DNA of 64,000 nt from Roseibium aggregatum (GCF_014692675.1 NZ_JABFCZ010000004.1:124001-188000); one strand, 5' to 3'. Shown: positions 46,179 to 58,275, counted from the stretch's first letter. Notes: generated by a model from the letters alone, not told the origin. Numbers and translations: made by a program.

Positions 46179-46208
46179 GGGGGATGGCGCTCCCGGGCGG
46201 CATCCCCC
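46179..46208 (+). terminator. Hairpin between receptor and ATPase genes
   Basis: GGGGGATG (46179-46186) pairs with CATCCCCC (46201-46208), followed within eight bases by TCTTTT. It is a likely partial terminator that favours receptor expression. Confidence 0.6.
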
Positions 46209-46242
46209 AGTCTGTCTTTTATATCGCAGCCGGCGAGACCTC

Positions 46243-47364
46243 ATGACGAATACCCCGACCTACGATCTTGAATGCATCGATATCGCCAAATCCTTCGGGG
46301 CCGTCCGCGCCGTCAAAGGCGTCTCCTTCAACATTCCAAGCGGTTCCTTTTTCTCGATCCTCGGCCCGTCCGGCTGCGGCAAGACCACGTTGATGCGCAT
46401 GATCGCGGGCTTCGAGGAACCTGCCAGCGGCGACATCAGGATCAAGGGCCGGTCCGTGCTCGGCACCCCGCCCAACAAGCGCAACGTCAAGATGGTGTTC
46501 CAGCATCTGGCATTGTTTCCGATGATGAACGTCTTTGAGAACATCGCTTACGGATTGCGCTGCAACGGCGTGAAGAACGCCGAGATCAAGGCCAAGGTGC
46601 ATGACGTCCTGGAACGCATCGCCCTGCCCGATGTGGCGGAGCGCGAGATCCATCAGCTTTCCGGCGGCCAGAAGCAGCGCATCGCCATCGCGCGCTGCAT
46701 GGTGCTCGACCCGGACGTGCTCCTGCTTGACGAACCGCTCGGCGCGCTCGATCTGAAACTGCGCGAGGCGATGAAGATCGAGCTCAAGCAGCTTCAGCAC
46801 CAGTTCAACACGACCTTCATCTACATCACCCACGATCAGTCGGAAGCCCTCGTCATGTCCGACCACGTGGCGATCATGAACCAGGGCCTGTTCGAGCAGA
46901 TCGGTACGCCCCAGGAACTTTACCACCACCCCGAGACCGCCTTCGTCGCCGGCTTCGTCGGCGACAGCAACCGCTGGTCCGGCAAGGTGAAGGCGAGCGA
47001 CGGCAGCGGCGGAACGGTCGAGACCGATCAGGGCCTCCAGATGGTCTTCACCGCCGCGGGCGGCAGGACCATCGCGGAAGGGACCGCGGTCGAGGTGTTC
47101 GTCCGCCCGGAATTCATTCACACGGTCCGGCGAACGGAGGCCGATGGCGTCCCCGGCGAGGCGGACAATCGCATGGACGGCGTGGTCGACAGCCTGTTGT
47201 TCAACGGCGCCAACAGCCGGGTTCTCGTCAGGAGTTCCAGGGGCGAACTGATCGAGGCGGATGTCACCCTGACCGGCCACGGCGATCTGAAACCGGGAGA
47301 AGAGGTCTGCCTGTTCTGGTCGTCCCGGCAGGCCATGTGCTTTCCATCCGAAGGATCGGCGTGA
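46243..47364 (+). CDS. Polyamine-type ABC transporter ATPase (PotA-like)
   Basis: This 373-residue ATPase has Walker A GPSGCGKTT, signature LSGGQKQR, Walker B LLLDEPLGALD, the switch histidine in YITHDQ and a C-terminal TOBE domain (from about residue 250). ATG 46243 replaces a longer, unlikely start. It overlaps the first permease gene by one base. Confidence 0.94.
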   Translation: MTNTPTYDLECIDIAKSFGAVRAVKGVSFNIPSGSFFSILGPSGCGKTTLMRMIAGFEEPASGDIRIKGRSVLGTPPNKRNVKMVFQHLALFPMMNVFENIAYGLRCNGVKNAEIKAKVHDVLERIALPDVAEREIHQLSGGQKQRIAIARCMVLDPDVLLLDEPLGALDLKLREAMKIELKQLQHQFNTTFIYITHDQSEALVMSDHVAIMNQGLFEQIGTPQELYHHPETAFVAGFVGDSNRWSGKVKASDGSGGTVETDQGLQMVFTAAGGRTIAEGTAVEVFVRPEFIHTVRRTEADGVPGEADNRMDGVVDSLLFNGANSRVLVRSSRGELIEADVTLTGHGDLKPGEEVCLFWSSRQAMCFPSEGSA

Positions 47365-48233
47365 TGCTGCAGAAAGACTTCAGGCGCCTGGCGCTGATCC
47401 TGCTGTTCGCGCCCTTCGCGCTCTGGATCATCCTGCTGATCCTTCTGCCCCATATCGGCATGATCGCATTGTCCCTGCGCGAGAAGGTGGCGCCCAGGGT
47501 CTATGAATACGGCTTTGCCAACTACATGGATTTCCTGAACGAGCCGATCTACTGGAACACCCTGCTGCGCACCGGCTCCATGTCGCTCCTGGTCACCGCG
47601 CTTGCCCTGCTGATCGGCTTTCCGGTCGCCTATTACATCGCCAAGCTCGCCGGCAACCGCACCCGCGGCGCCCTGTTCCTGCTCTGCCTGATCCCGCTCT
47701 GGGTCAGCGACCTGATCCGCGCCTACGGCTGGATCCTGCTCTTGAGGGAAACCGGCGTCCTGTCCTCGTTCCTGCAATGGGCCGGCATCGTCGATCACCC
47801 GATCGAGTTCCTCTACAACGACGTCACCGTCGTCATCGGCCTCGTCTACACGGTCATGCTGTTCATGATCGTGCCGCTGGTTTCCACCCTCGACGGCATG
47901 GACAATTCCATGATCGAGGCCGGCTACAATCTCGGCGGCAACGGCTTTACCGTCCTGCGCCGGATCATCATTCCCTATGCCATGCCGGGCATCGTCTCCG
48001 GCTGCATCGTGGTCTTCATGCTGACCGCCGGCTCCTACCTCACGCCCATCCTGCTCGGCGGCAAGAATTCAAGCTGGTTCACCGAGCAGATCTACAACCA
48101 GTTCATCAGCCGGTTTAACTGGGAGGCGGGCGCGGCCTTCGGCATCCTGCTGCTCCTGTTCACGTCGATCGTCATCTGGCTCGGCCTGAAGCTGAGCGGC
48201 CAGACGCTCGCGAACACCGTCGCGAAGAGCTGA
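47364..48233 (+). CDS. Polyamine-type ABC transporter permease (PotB-like)
   Basis: This 289-residue inner-membrane permease has about six spans and the ATPase-contact EAA loop MIEAGYNLGGNGFTVLRRIIIP (positions about 195-216). The start at 47364 overlaps the ATPase gene stop (TGATG). It is paired with the second permease encoded 12 bases downstream. Confidence 0.93.
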   Translation: MLQKDFRRLALILLFAPFALWIILLILLPHIGMIALSLREKVAPRVYEYGFANYMDFLNEPIYWNTLLRTGSMSLLVTALALLIGFPVAYYIAKLAGNRTRGALFLLCLIPLWVSDLIRAYGWILLLRETGVLSSFLQWAGIVDHPIEFLYNDVTVVIGLVYTVMLFMIVPLVSTLDGMDNSMIEAGYNLGGNGFTVLRRIIIPYAMPGIVSGCIVVFMLTAGSYLTPILLGGKNSSWFTEQIYNQFISRFNWEAGAAFGILLLLFTSIVIWLGLKLSGQTLANTVAKS

Positions 48234-48245
48234 GGAGGACGAGGC

Positions 48246-49106
48246 ATGCTTGCACAGGACAAGGCCACGCCGTTCCTCTGGGGATACCGGCTTTATGTGG
48301 CGGCGTTTTTCGTCTTTCTTGCCGCGCCGCTTGTTGCGGCAAGCATATTCGCCTTCAACGACAGTGTCTTTCCCGCGCTGCCCTGGCAGGGCTTCACGCT
48401 CGACTGGTTCTTCAACGACAGCGAGCCCAAGCTCGGCATGTTCCACGACCGGCGGCTGTTGCGCGGGATCTATTATTCCTTCGTGATCGCGGCCTTTGTG
48501 TCCACGCTTTCCGTGACCGTCGGAACGACCAACGCCTTCCTGTTCGTGCGCGGACAATTCCCGGCCAAGAACTTCTTCTACATCCTGATGATCGTGCCGC
48601 TCGTGATCCCGGGCGTCATCCTCGGCATCTCGATCCTGGTGCTCGCCAGCAACACGGCGAACTTTCTGGAAAACCGCTTCGACATGGAGCTGGAACTGCT
48701 GAGACCCGGCATATTCCTGGTGGTCATGGGACAGTTTTCCTTCATCACCACCATCACCTCGCTGGTCATCACCGCGCGCTTGAAGAAATTCGATGAAAGC
48801 ATGGAAGAAGCCGCGCTCAACCTCGGCGCCTCCCGCGCCCGGGTGCTCAGGACCATCACCTTGCCGTTCCTGCGCCCGGCGATGATAGCGGCCGGCATCG
48901 TCGCCTTTCTCGTCTCCTTCGAGAACTTCAACACCACCCTGTTCCTGGTCGGCTCGGAAGCGCCGCTGACGATCACCATGTACGACCGGGTGGCCAAGGT
49001 CGGTTCCACCCCGGTCCTGAACGCCGTCTCCTTCGCCCTGATCATCGGCTCGGGACTCCTCGCCCTCGTTTCCATCCTCGTTCAACGCGACAAGACCGTC
49101 CGGTAG
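48246..49106 (+). CDS. Polyamine-type ABC transporter permease (PotC-like)
   Basis: This 286-residue permease has about six spans and the EAA loop MEEAALNLGASRARVLRTITLP. It completes the receptor-ATPase-two-permease set. The GMC oxidoreductase gene starts seven bases after its stop, so the transporter and the enzymes form one transcript. Confidence 0.93.
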   Translation: MLAQDKATPFLWGYRLYVAAFFVFLAAPLVAASIFAFNDSVFPALPWQGFTLDWFFNDSEPKLGMFHDRRLLRGIYYSFVIAAFVSTLSVTVGTTNAFLFVRGQFPAKNFFYILMIVPLVIPGVILGISILVLASNTANFLENRFDMELELLRPGIFLVVMGQFSFITTITSLVITARLKKFDESMEEAALNLGASRARVLRTITLPFLRPAMIAAGIVAFLVSFENFNTTLFLVGSEAPLTITMYDRVAKVGSTPVLNAVSFALIIGSGLLALVSILVQRDKTVR

Positions 49107-49113
49107 GCGCCCC

Positions 49114-50736
49114 ATGCGTGAGTTCGATTTCGTCGTTGTCGGTGCCGGCTCGGCCGGCTCCGTTCTGGCCGACCGCCTGTCGGAAAGCGGCAAATTCAGC
49201 GTCTGCCTGCTGGAGGCCGGCGGGTCGGACAAGAACCTCTGGATCTGGATGCCGATCGGCTACGGCAAGGCCTTCTACAATCCGAAGATCAACTGGATGT
49301 ATCGCACCGAGCCGGATCCGGAACTGAACGGACGGCAGGGCTACTGGCCGAGGGGCAAGGTGCTGGGCGGGTCCAGCTCGATCAACGCCATGGTCTTCAT
49401 CCGCGGCCAGCACGACGACTTCAACGACTGGGAGGCGCTCGGAAACCCGGGCTGGGGCTGGAACGACGTCCTGCCCGTCTTCAAGCGCTTCGAGACCAAC
49501 GAGGCCGGCGCCGACGATTATCGCGGCGATAGCGGCCCGGTCCACGTCTCCTCGATGAAGCGGGACGTCCACCCGCTGTGCGGCACGTTCATCGACGCCT
49601 GCGAACAGGCCGGCTTCCGGCGCAATCCCGATTTCAACGGTCCCGACCAGGAAGGCGTCGGCCTGTACCAGATCACCGCGAAGAACGGTTTCCGGATGTC
49701 GACGGCCCGCGCTTATCTGCCCAGGGTCAAACGCCGTTCCAACGTCACCATCGTGACCCACGCCCATGCGACCCGGGTCCTGCTGGACGGAAAACGGGCG
49801 ACCGGCGTCGCCTATCGCCGGGGCGACCGGGAAGAAACCGTCACCGCCCGGCGCGAGGTCATCCTGAGTGCCGGCGCGGTGACCTCGCCCCGGCTGCTGA
49901 TGCTCTCAGGGATCGGCCGTCCCGAAGATCTCAAGGCGAAAGGCATTGACGTCGCGGTTGCCCGCAACGGCGTCGGCCGGAACCTGCAGGATCATCTCGG
50001 CCTCGATTATCTCTACCGCTCCAGGGTTCCGACCCTGAACACCCTGCTTTACCCGTGGTGGGGCAAGCTTCTGCAGGGGGCCCGATACGTCCTCACTCGC
50101 CGCGGGCCTCTGTCCCTGAGCGTCAATCAGGCGGGTGGGTTCGTGAAGTCCAACCCGGACTGCAAGCGGCCGAACATGCAGCTTTATTTTTCGCCCGTGA
50201 GCTACACCAAGGCCCCGAAGGGCAAGCGCCCGCTGATGAACCCGGACCCGTTTCCCGGCTTCCTGCTCGGCTTCCAGCCGACACGTCCCTCCAGCCGCGG
50301 ACACATTACGCTCCGCTCCGCCGACCCGATGGATTTGCCAGAAATCCACCCGAACTCGCTGAGCACGGAGCATGACGTCACCGAAATGGTGGAAGGCTGC
50401 AAGCTGATGCGCAAGATCGCATCCTCCCCCGCCATGCAGGCGGTCATCGAAAGCGAAATTGCGCCCGGACCGCAGGTTCAAAGCGACGAGGACATGGTGG
50501 CGGATATCCGCAACCGCTGCTCCACCGTCTTCCATCCGGTCAGCACCTGCCGGATGGGGCCGGACCCGGAGACGGACGTCGTCGATGCCCGGCTCAAGGT
50601 CTACGGGGTGGACAATCTCCGGGTGGTTGATGCCTCCATCTTTCCAACGGTAACGTCCGGCAACACCAATGCCCCGACGATCATGGTCGGCGAAAAGGGT
50701 GCCGATCTTATCCTGGAAGATCACCAGGTTTCTTAG
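49114..50736 (+). CDS. GMC-family FAD alcohol dehydrogenase (choline dehydrogenase-like)
   Basis: This 540-residue flavoenzyme has the FAD motif VVGAGSAGSVLADRL (6-20), GMC signature 1 around PRGKVLGGSSSINAMV (about residue 85), signature 2 near GAVTSPRLLMLSGIG, and the active-site histidine in STVFHPVSTCRMG. It oxidises a primary alcohol, perhaps an amino or quaternary-ammonium alcohol given the polyamine-type importer before it. The product aldehyde could go to the ALDH at 40714. Confidence 0.92.
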   Translation: MREFDFVVVGAGSAGSVLADRLSESGKFSVCLLEAGGSDKNLWIWMPIGYGKAFYNPKINWMYRTEPDPELNGRQGYWPRGKVLGGSSSINAMVFIRGQHDDFNDWEALGNPGWGWNDVLPVFKRFETNEAGADDYRGDSGPVHVSSMKRDVHPLCGTFIDACEQAGFRRNPDFNGPDQEGVGLYQITAKNGFRMSTARAYLPRVKRRSNVTIVTHAHATRVLLDGKRATGVAYRRGDREETVTARREVILSAGAVTSPRLLMLSGIGRPEDLKAKGIDVAVARNGVGRNLQDHLGLDYLYRSRVPTLNTLLYPWWGKLLQGARYVLTRRGPLSLSVNQAGGFVKSNPDCKRPNMQLYFSPVSYTKAPKGKRPLMNPDPFPGFLLGFQPTRPSSRGHITLRSADPMDLPEIHPNSLSTEHDVTEMVEGCKLMRKIASSPAMQAVIESEIAPGPQVQSDEDMVADIRNRCSTVFHPVSTCRMGPDPETDVVDARLKVYGVDNLRVVDASIFPTVTSGNTNAPTIMVGEKGADLILEDHQVS

Positions 50737-50747
50737 GAACACAGCCG

Positions 50748-52049
50748 ATGCAGGCCGCAGACCTTTTCTCGCAAGACTTCAAGGCCGAACCCTATTGGTG
50801 GGAGACCGGCCGCGCGGCGGATTTCCGGTCCGCGGAGCTGCCGGCGGAGGCGGATGTCGTCGTGATCGGCGCCGGCTACACCGGCCTCAACGCGGCCCTG
50901 CAAACCGCCCGCGAAGGCCTGTCCACCCTGATTATCGACGCCGAGGCGGCAGGCTGGGGCTGCAGCACCCGCAACGGCGGTCAGGTCTCCACCAGCATCA
51001 AGCCGGATTTTTCCGCCCTCGAACGCCGCTACGGATCCGAGATCGCCACCGCGGTTCTCGAGGAAGGCCAGGCATCGCTGGACTACATGCACGCCCTTGT
51101 CCGCGACGAGGCACTCGATTGCGATTTCCGCCCGGTCGGCCGCTTCCACGGCGCGCACATGCCGCATCTCTACGACAAGCTCGCGAAGGAATGCGCGGCC
51201 GGCCACAAGGTCTGGACGACGGACGCCTTCATGGTCCCCAAGTCGGAGATGGCGAGCGAACTCGGCACCGAGGCCTATCACGGCGGCATGGTCTTTCCCC
51301 GTCATTGCAGCATCGATGTCGGCAAGTACCACCCGGCCCTGCTCGCCCGGGTTCTGGAGGCCGGTGCGAAGGTGAAAAGCCATTGTCCGGTCGTCTCCCT
51401 GGAACGCCTCGGCACCGGTTTCATGGTCGCGACCGCCGCCGGGCCTGTCAAAGCCGGCAAGGTTATTCTTGCCACGAACGGCTACACAGGCCCGGTCTCG
51501 CCGCATCATCAGCGGCGGATCATCCCGATCGGGTCCTATGTGATTGCCACGGAGGAAATCCCACAAGACCTGGTCGACCGGCTGTTTCCGACCGACCGGA
51601 TGCTCTCCGATACCCGCAAGCTGGTCTACTACTACCGCCTGTCCCCTGACCGGAAGCGGGTGCTGTTCGGCGGGCGCGTCTCCCTGAGCGAGACCGACCC
51701 GAGGAAGAGCGCCGTCAAGCTGCACCGGGACATGGTCGCCCTGTTTCCGGAACTGCGCGATGTGAAGATCAGCCACTCCTGGATGGGCTTCGTCGGCTAT
51801 ACCTTCGATACGCTTGCCCATTGCGGTGAGGACAAGGGTCTCTACCATGCCATGGGCTATTGCGGCTCGGGCGTCGGCATGGCGAGTTACCTGGGCATGC
51901 GGATGGGGCGAAAGGCGGTGGGAACGGAAACCGTACCTTCCGCGCTGGAACGTATCTCCTTCCCGACCCGTCCGCTCTATACCGGAAATCCCTGGTTCCT
52001 CGCCCCCTCGGTCCTGATCTACCGTTTCCGCGACCGCTTCGGCATTTGA
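50748..52049 (+). CDS. FAD-dependent amine/amino-acid oxidase (OrdL/PuuB-like)
   Basis: This 433-residue protein of the DAO superfamily has VVIGAGYTGLNAALQ (about 35-49), STRNGGQ (the family loop near the flavin) and a C-terminal YCGSGVGMASYLG. Its closest look is gamma-glutamylputrescine oxidase. It follows the GMC gene by 11 bases. With the importer, an amine substrate such as a polyamine derivative is likely, but the exact one is unknown. Confidence 0.88.
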   Translation: MQAADLFSQDFKAEPYWWETGRAADFRSAELPAEADVVVIGAGYTGLNAALQTAREGLSTLIIDAEAAGWGCSTRNGGQVSTSIKPDFSALERRYGSEIATAVLEEGQASLDYMHALVRDEALDCDFRPVGRFHGAHMPHLYDKLAKECAAGHKVWTTDAFMVPKSEMASELGTEAYHGGMVFPRHCSIDVGKYHPALLARVLEAGAKVKSHCPVVSLERLGTGFMVATAAGPVKAGKVILATNGYTGPVSPHHQRRIIPIGSYVIATEEIPQDLVDRLFPTDRMLSDTRKLVYYYRLSPDRKRVLFGGRVSLSETDPRKSAVKLHRDMVALFPELRDVKISHSWMGFVGYTFDTLAHCGEDKGLYHAMGYCGSGVGMASYLGMRMGRKAVGTETVPSALERISFPTRPLYTGNPWFLAPSVLIYRFRDRFGI

Positions 52050-52101
52050 CCCGAAGGCGTGCGGCTCCCATTTATGTCTGATGACCTGAAGGGAGCCAGT
52101 C

Positions 52102-52497
52102 ATGTCCGAGTCCCTGGAATTTTCCGCTGCATTCGCCGATGCCATCCGCAATCCGGCAAATCCCGGCCACCTGATGGTGCTGAAGCCCGTTAACCGGCGG
52201 CTGCGGATCTATGCGGGCGACACGCTTCTGGCCGACAGCGCCCGGGCGCTGCGCGTGATCGAGGTCGGCAAGAGCCTCTACGATCCGGTGGTCTATGTCC
52301 CCGGCGACGACCTCGTCGCGGATTTCGACCGGCTGGAAAAATCGACCCATTGCCCACTCAAGGGCGATGCGAGCTACATCGCGCTCAAGGGCGAGGAACT
52401 CGGCTGGGCCTATGAAAACCCGATCGAGGTTGCCTCGGCGATCAGGGGGTATTTCGCGTTCTGGCCGCAGAAGACAAGGCTGGTCGAAGGCGAATGA
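52102..52497 (+). CDS. DUF427-domain protein
   Basis: This 131-residue protein has the DUF427 pattern: GDTLLADSARALRVIEVG, YDPVVYVPGDDL, then THCPLKGDASYIAL and WAYENP. The family has no settled function in bacteria. An AGGGAG box precedes the ATG. It is 52 bases behind the amine oxidase gene and may belong to that operon. It converges with glpR. Confidence 0.82.
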   Translation: MSESLEFSAAFADAIRNPANPGHLMVLKPVNRRLRIYAGDTLLADSARALRVIEVGKSLYDPVVYVPGDDLVADFDRLEKSTHCPLKGDASYIALKGEELGWAYENPIEVASAIRGYFAFWPQKTRLVEGE

Positions 52498-52538
52498 CGG
52501 CCTGACCCGAGGGCGAAGAAGTCGCCGGACGTTTCCGG

Positions 52539-53300
52539 TCAGTCGGCGATATGCACGTCGACGCCCCATTCCCGGCACCGGGCTTCCAGACGATCCGGCA
52601 GCGGCTGGTCGGTGAAGAAGGCATCCACATCGGCAAGAGACGCGATCCGCGCCGGCGCGCTGCGCTTCAGCTTGGAATGGTCGGCGACGAGATAGGTCTT
52701 GCGCGAGCGGGCAATGATCGTCTGACTGACGCCCACTTCCTGAATATCGAAATCCAGGAGATCGCCGTCCTCGTCCAGCGCCGAGCAGCCGATCACGGCC
52801 AGGTCGAACTTGAACTGCTCGATCGTGTTGATGGTCAGGTTGCCGATCAGGCCGCCGTCGAACCGACGCAGCACGCCGCCAGCCACGATGATCTCGCAAT
52901 CCTTGTTGGCAACCAGGATGTTGGCGATGTTCATGTTGTTGGTGATGACCATCAGGCTGCGGTGGCGCAGCAGCTCCCGGGCGACGGCTTCCGTCGAGGT
53001 ACCGATGTTGAGAAACACGGACGCGCCCTCGGGAATTTCGCGGGCACAGGCCCGGGCGATGGCCGCCTTGCCGGCATCGTTCAGGTTCCGGCGTTCCTCG
53101 TAACCGATATTGGAAACGCTCGAGGGCAGCACGGCCCCGCCATGGACCCGCTCCAGCCTGCCGGTATCCGCCAGTTCGGAAAGGTCCCTGCGGATCGTTT
53201 GCACCGTAACGCCCAGACGTTCCGCCAGTCCCTCGACCGTCACCTTTCCTTCGGCGCGCGCGATTTCGAGAATTTCCGGCAGCCTGAATGCCTGAGACAT
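52539..53300 (-). CDS. glpR: DeoR-family glycerol regulon repressor
   Basis: This 253-residue repressor has the DeoR helix-turn-helix (VEGLAERLGVTVQTIRRDLSELADTGRLERVHGGAV) and the sugar-phosphate-isomerase-like sensor domain, expected to bind glycerol-3-phosphate. It is divergent from glpD, whose operon it should repress. TTCG-type repeats lie in the 305-base gap between the two genes. Confidence 0.93.
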   Translation of the reverse strand: MSQAFRLPEILEIARAEGKVTVEGLAERLGVTVQTIRRDLSELADTGRLERVHGGAVLPSSVSNIGYEERRNLNDAGKAAIARACAREIPEGASVFLNIGTSTEAVARELLRHRSLMVITNNMNIANILVANKDCEIIVAGGVLRRFDGGLIGNLTINTIEQFKFDLAVIGCSALDEDGDLLDFDIQEVGVSQTIIARSRKTYLVADHSKLKRSAPARIASLADVDAFFTDQPLPDRLEARCREWGVDVHIAD

Positions 53301-53311
53301 GCAATTTTCCC

Positions 53312-53529
53312 TTTTTCGCGAATACTATGCGAATTTTTTCTATTCAACGCAAGAATTGATCCGTTTCGCGAGGTTTACCGGTCATCCGAACCCGGAATTG
53401 CCTTCAGAGCAGTGCCGACGTTGAAATCTGATACGCGGAATTCCGCCACAACCAGGAAAGTTCTCTTTTTTCGAAATGACGCAAGTAGAGTCGCACATTT
53501 TTCGATCATAAGGAAAGAAAACGAAAAAT
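53312..53529. promoter_or_regulatory. Candidate GlpR operators in the glpR-glpD gap
   Basis: TTCGC-N9-GCGAA (53315-53333) lies next to glpR. Nearer glpD are TTTTTTCGAAAT (53465-53476), ATTTTTCGATCA (53497-53508) and an inverted AACGAAAAAT (53520-53529). T-rich TTTCG units are typical of DeoR-family sites. No other gene is seen in 53301-53605. Confidence 0.45.
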
Positions 53530-53605
53530 CCCGAACAAATTCGATTGACTCGCCGCAACTCCCTGTGGTTCGATCACGCCGTTAACTTTCGGGTGGGAGG
53601 CCTCA

Positions 53606-55210
53606 GTGACGCAGTCGGCAGGCGAAAGCCAATCCTGCGATCTGTTCATTATCGGCGGCGGTATCAACGGGTGCGGAATCGCACGCGATGCGGCCGGGCG
53701 GGGCCTGTCTGTCGTCCTGGCGGAAATGAACGACCTTGCCTCTGCCACCTCCTCCGCATCGACCAAGCTCTTTCACGGCGGCCTGCGCTATCTCGAATAT
53801 TTCGAAATCCGGCTGGTGCGCGAGGCGCTGATCGAGCGGGAAACCCTGCTCCGCGCCATGCCGCATATCAGCTGGCCCATGCGCTTCGTCCTCCCGCTTT
53901 ACGCGGACATGCGCTTCGAGGGCTCAACGCCGACCTCGCGCATCCTGAACATCGTCATGCCCTGGATGAAGGGCCGGCGCCCGGCCTGGCTGATCCGCCT
54001 GGGGCTGTTCCTTTACGACAATCTCGGCGGCCGCAAGCTTCTTCCCGGCACGGCCTCGCTCAGCCTCAAGGACACGCCGGAAGGCGCGCCGCTTCAGGAC
54101 CGGTTCGAGCGAGCCTACGAATATTCCGACTGCTGGATCGAGGACGCCCGGCTCGTCGTCCTGAACGCCCGCGACGCGGTCGCCCGCGGCGCGAAGGTCC
54201 TCGTCCGCACGAAAGTGACCAACGCCGAACGGGTCGGCGATCACTGGGAGATCGAGATCGAGGGCACCGACAGCGGCAAGACCCGCCGGGTCCACGCCAA
54301 AATGCTGGTGAATGCCGGCGGCCCCTGGGTCGGCGACATCATCCACGACACGATCCGGGTCGACAGCCGCGAAGGCGTCCGCCTTGTGCGCGGCTCGCAT
54401 ATCGTCACCCGGCGTCTCTACGAACACGACAAGTGCTACTTCTTCCAGGGAACCGACGGGCGGATCATTTTTGCAATCCCCTTCGAAACCGACTTCACCC
54501 TGATCGGGACGACGGATTCCGAACACCCGGATCCGTCGGTCGATCCGGTCTGCACGCCCGAGGAACAAGAGTATCTGGTCGACTTCGCCAACCAGTACTT
54601 CAAACGGAACATCACAGTCGACGACATCGTCTGGACCTATTCCGGGGTCCGGCCGCTTTACGACGACGGCGCCTCGTCCGCCACGGCCGCAACCCGCGAC
54701 TATACGCTGAAGATCGACGATGCCGGCGGCGCGCCGCTCCTGAACGTCTTCGGCGGCAAGATCACCACCTACCGCCGGCTGGCGGAAGGCGCGCTGGAGA
54801 AAATTCTCCGCTATTTCCCCGACCGGAAGGGACCCTGGACGGCCGGCGTTCCCCTGCCCGGCGGCGACTTCCCCGTCGGCGACGTTCGTACGCTGATCGC
54901 CCGCCTGAAGACGGACTTTCCGTTCCTGAACGACTTCTGGGCGCGCCGCCTGGTCAGGGCCTACGGCACCGAGGCCTGGCAGGTGCTCGGATCTGCGACG
55001 GCGAAGGAAGACCTGGGGCAGGATTTCGGTGCGACGCTGACGGCGCGCGAAGTCGAATGGCTGATGGAAAAGGAATTTGCACGGACGGCCGAGGACGTTG
55101 TGTGGAGGCGCAGCAAGCTCGGTTTGCGCATGTCCGACAACGAGATCGCCACGCTGGATGCATGGATGAAGAACGAAACCGCGCATCGGAGCAGAGCGGC
55201 GGCGGAATAG
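53606..55210 (+). CDS. glpD: Aerobic glycerol-3-phosphate dehydrogenase
   Basis: This 534-residue membrane-associated FAD enzyme oxidises glycerol-3-phosphate to DHAP and reduces quinone. It has FAD motif IIGGGINGCGIARDAAGRG (15-33), STKLFHGGLRYLE and the C-terminal helical domain. The start is GTG with a GGGAGG box. It heads the operon glpD-S-T-P-Q-U-V-K and completes the pathway begun by GlpK at its far end. Confidence 0.95.
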   Translation: MTQSAGESQSCDLFIIGGGINGCGIARDAAGRGLSVVLAEMNDLASATSSASTKLFHGGLRYLEYFEIRLVREALIERETLLRAMPHISWPMRFVLPLYADMRFEGSTPTSRILNIVMPWMKGRRPAWLIRLGLFLYDNLGGRKLLPGTASLSLKDTPEGAPLQDRFERAYEYSDCWIEDARLVVLNARDAVARGAKVLVRTKVTNAERVGDHWEIEIEGTDSGKTRRVHAKMLVNAGGPWVGDIIHDTIRVDSREGVRLVRGSHIVTRRLYEHDKCYFFQGTDGRIIFAIPFETDFTLIGTTDSEHPDPSVDPVCTPEEQEYLVDFANQYFKRNITVDDIVWTYSGVRPLYDDGASSATAATRDYTLKIDDAGGAPLLNVFGGKITTYRRLAEGALEKILRYFPDRKGPWTAGVPLPGGDFPVGDVRTLIARLKTDFPFLNDFWARRLVRAYGTEAWQVLGSATAKEDLGQDFGATLTAREVEWLMEKEFARTAEDVVWRRSKLGLRMSDNEIATLDAWMKNETAHRSRAAAE

Positions 55211-55225
55211 TCTGGGAGGACGACA

Positions 55226-56314
<1,089 letters not shown>

Positions 56315-56327
56315 GGAGAACGGGACC

Positions 56328-57403
<1,076 letters not shown>

Positions 57404-57404
<1 letters not shown>

Positions 57405-58275
57405 TGGAAAAGACCGTCAACCAGCGCGCCTGGTTCCTTGTCCTGCCGGTTCTGGCGCTCGTCGCCTTCTCCGCGGTGATCCCGCTGATGACCGTGGTGA
57501 ACTATTCCGTCCAGGACACGTTCGGCAACAACCAGTTCTTCTGGGCCGGGATCGAATGGTTCCGGGAACTGCTTGCAAGCGACCGCATGTGGGATGCGCT
57601 CGGGCGCCAGGCGGCCTTCTCGGCGATCATCCTGGCCATCGAGGTTCCGCTCGGTATTCTGGTTGCGCTGAACATGCCCAAGCGCGGCTTCTGGGCCTCG
57701 TTCTGCCTCGTCGTCATGTCGCTGCCGCTGCTCATTCCGTGGAACGTGGTCGGCACCATCTGGCAGATCTTCGGCCGCGTCGACATCGGACTTCTGGGCT
57801 ACACGCTGGAAGCGCTCGGCATCCCCTACAACTACACCCAAGGCTTCTTTGCTGCCTGGGCGACCGTGGTCGTCATGGACGTCTGGCACTGGACCTCGCT
57901 GATCGCGCTTCTCGCCTATGCCGGCCTGCAGTCCATCCCGGACGCCTATTACCAGGCCGCCAAGATCGACCAGGCGAGCCGCTGGAAGATCTTCTGGTAC
58001 ATCGAACTGCCGAAGATGCGCGGCGTTCTGATGATCGCCATCCTGCTGCGGTTCATGGACAGTTTCATGATCTACACCGAGCCCTTCGTCGTCACCGGCG
58101 GCGGCCCCGGCAACTCGACCACCTTCCTGTCGATCGACCTCGTCAAGATGGCCCTCGGCCAGTTCGACCTCGGCCCGGCGGCCGCCTTCTCGATCATGTA
58201 CTTCCTGGTGATCCTGCTGATTTCCTGGGTGTTCTACACCGTGATGACCAATCTCGACAAAGCGGAGCGCGTCCA

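Noticed and set aside
52498-52538. CTGACC/GGTCAG inverted repeat between the DUF427 gene and glpR
   Set aside because: The stem is only six bases with a long loop and no T-run, too weak to call a terminator.
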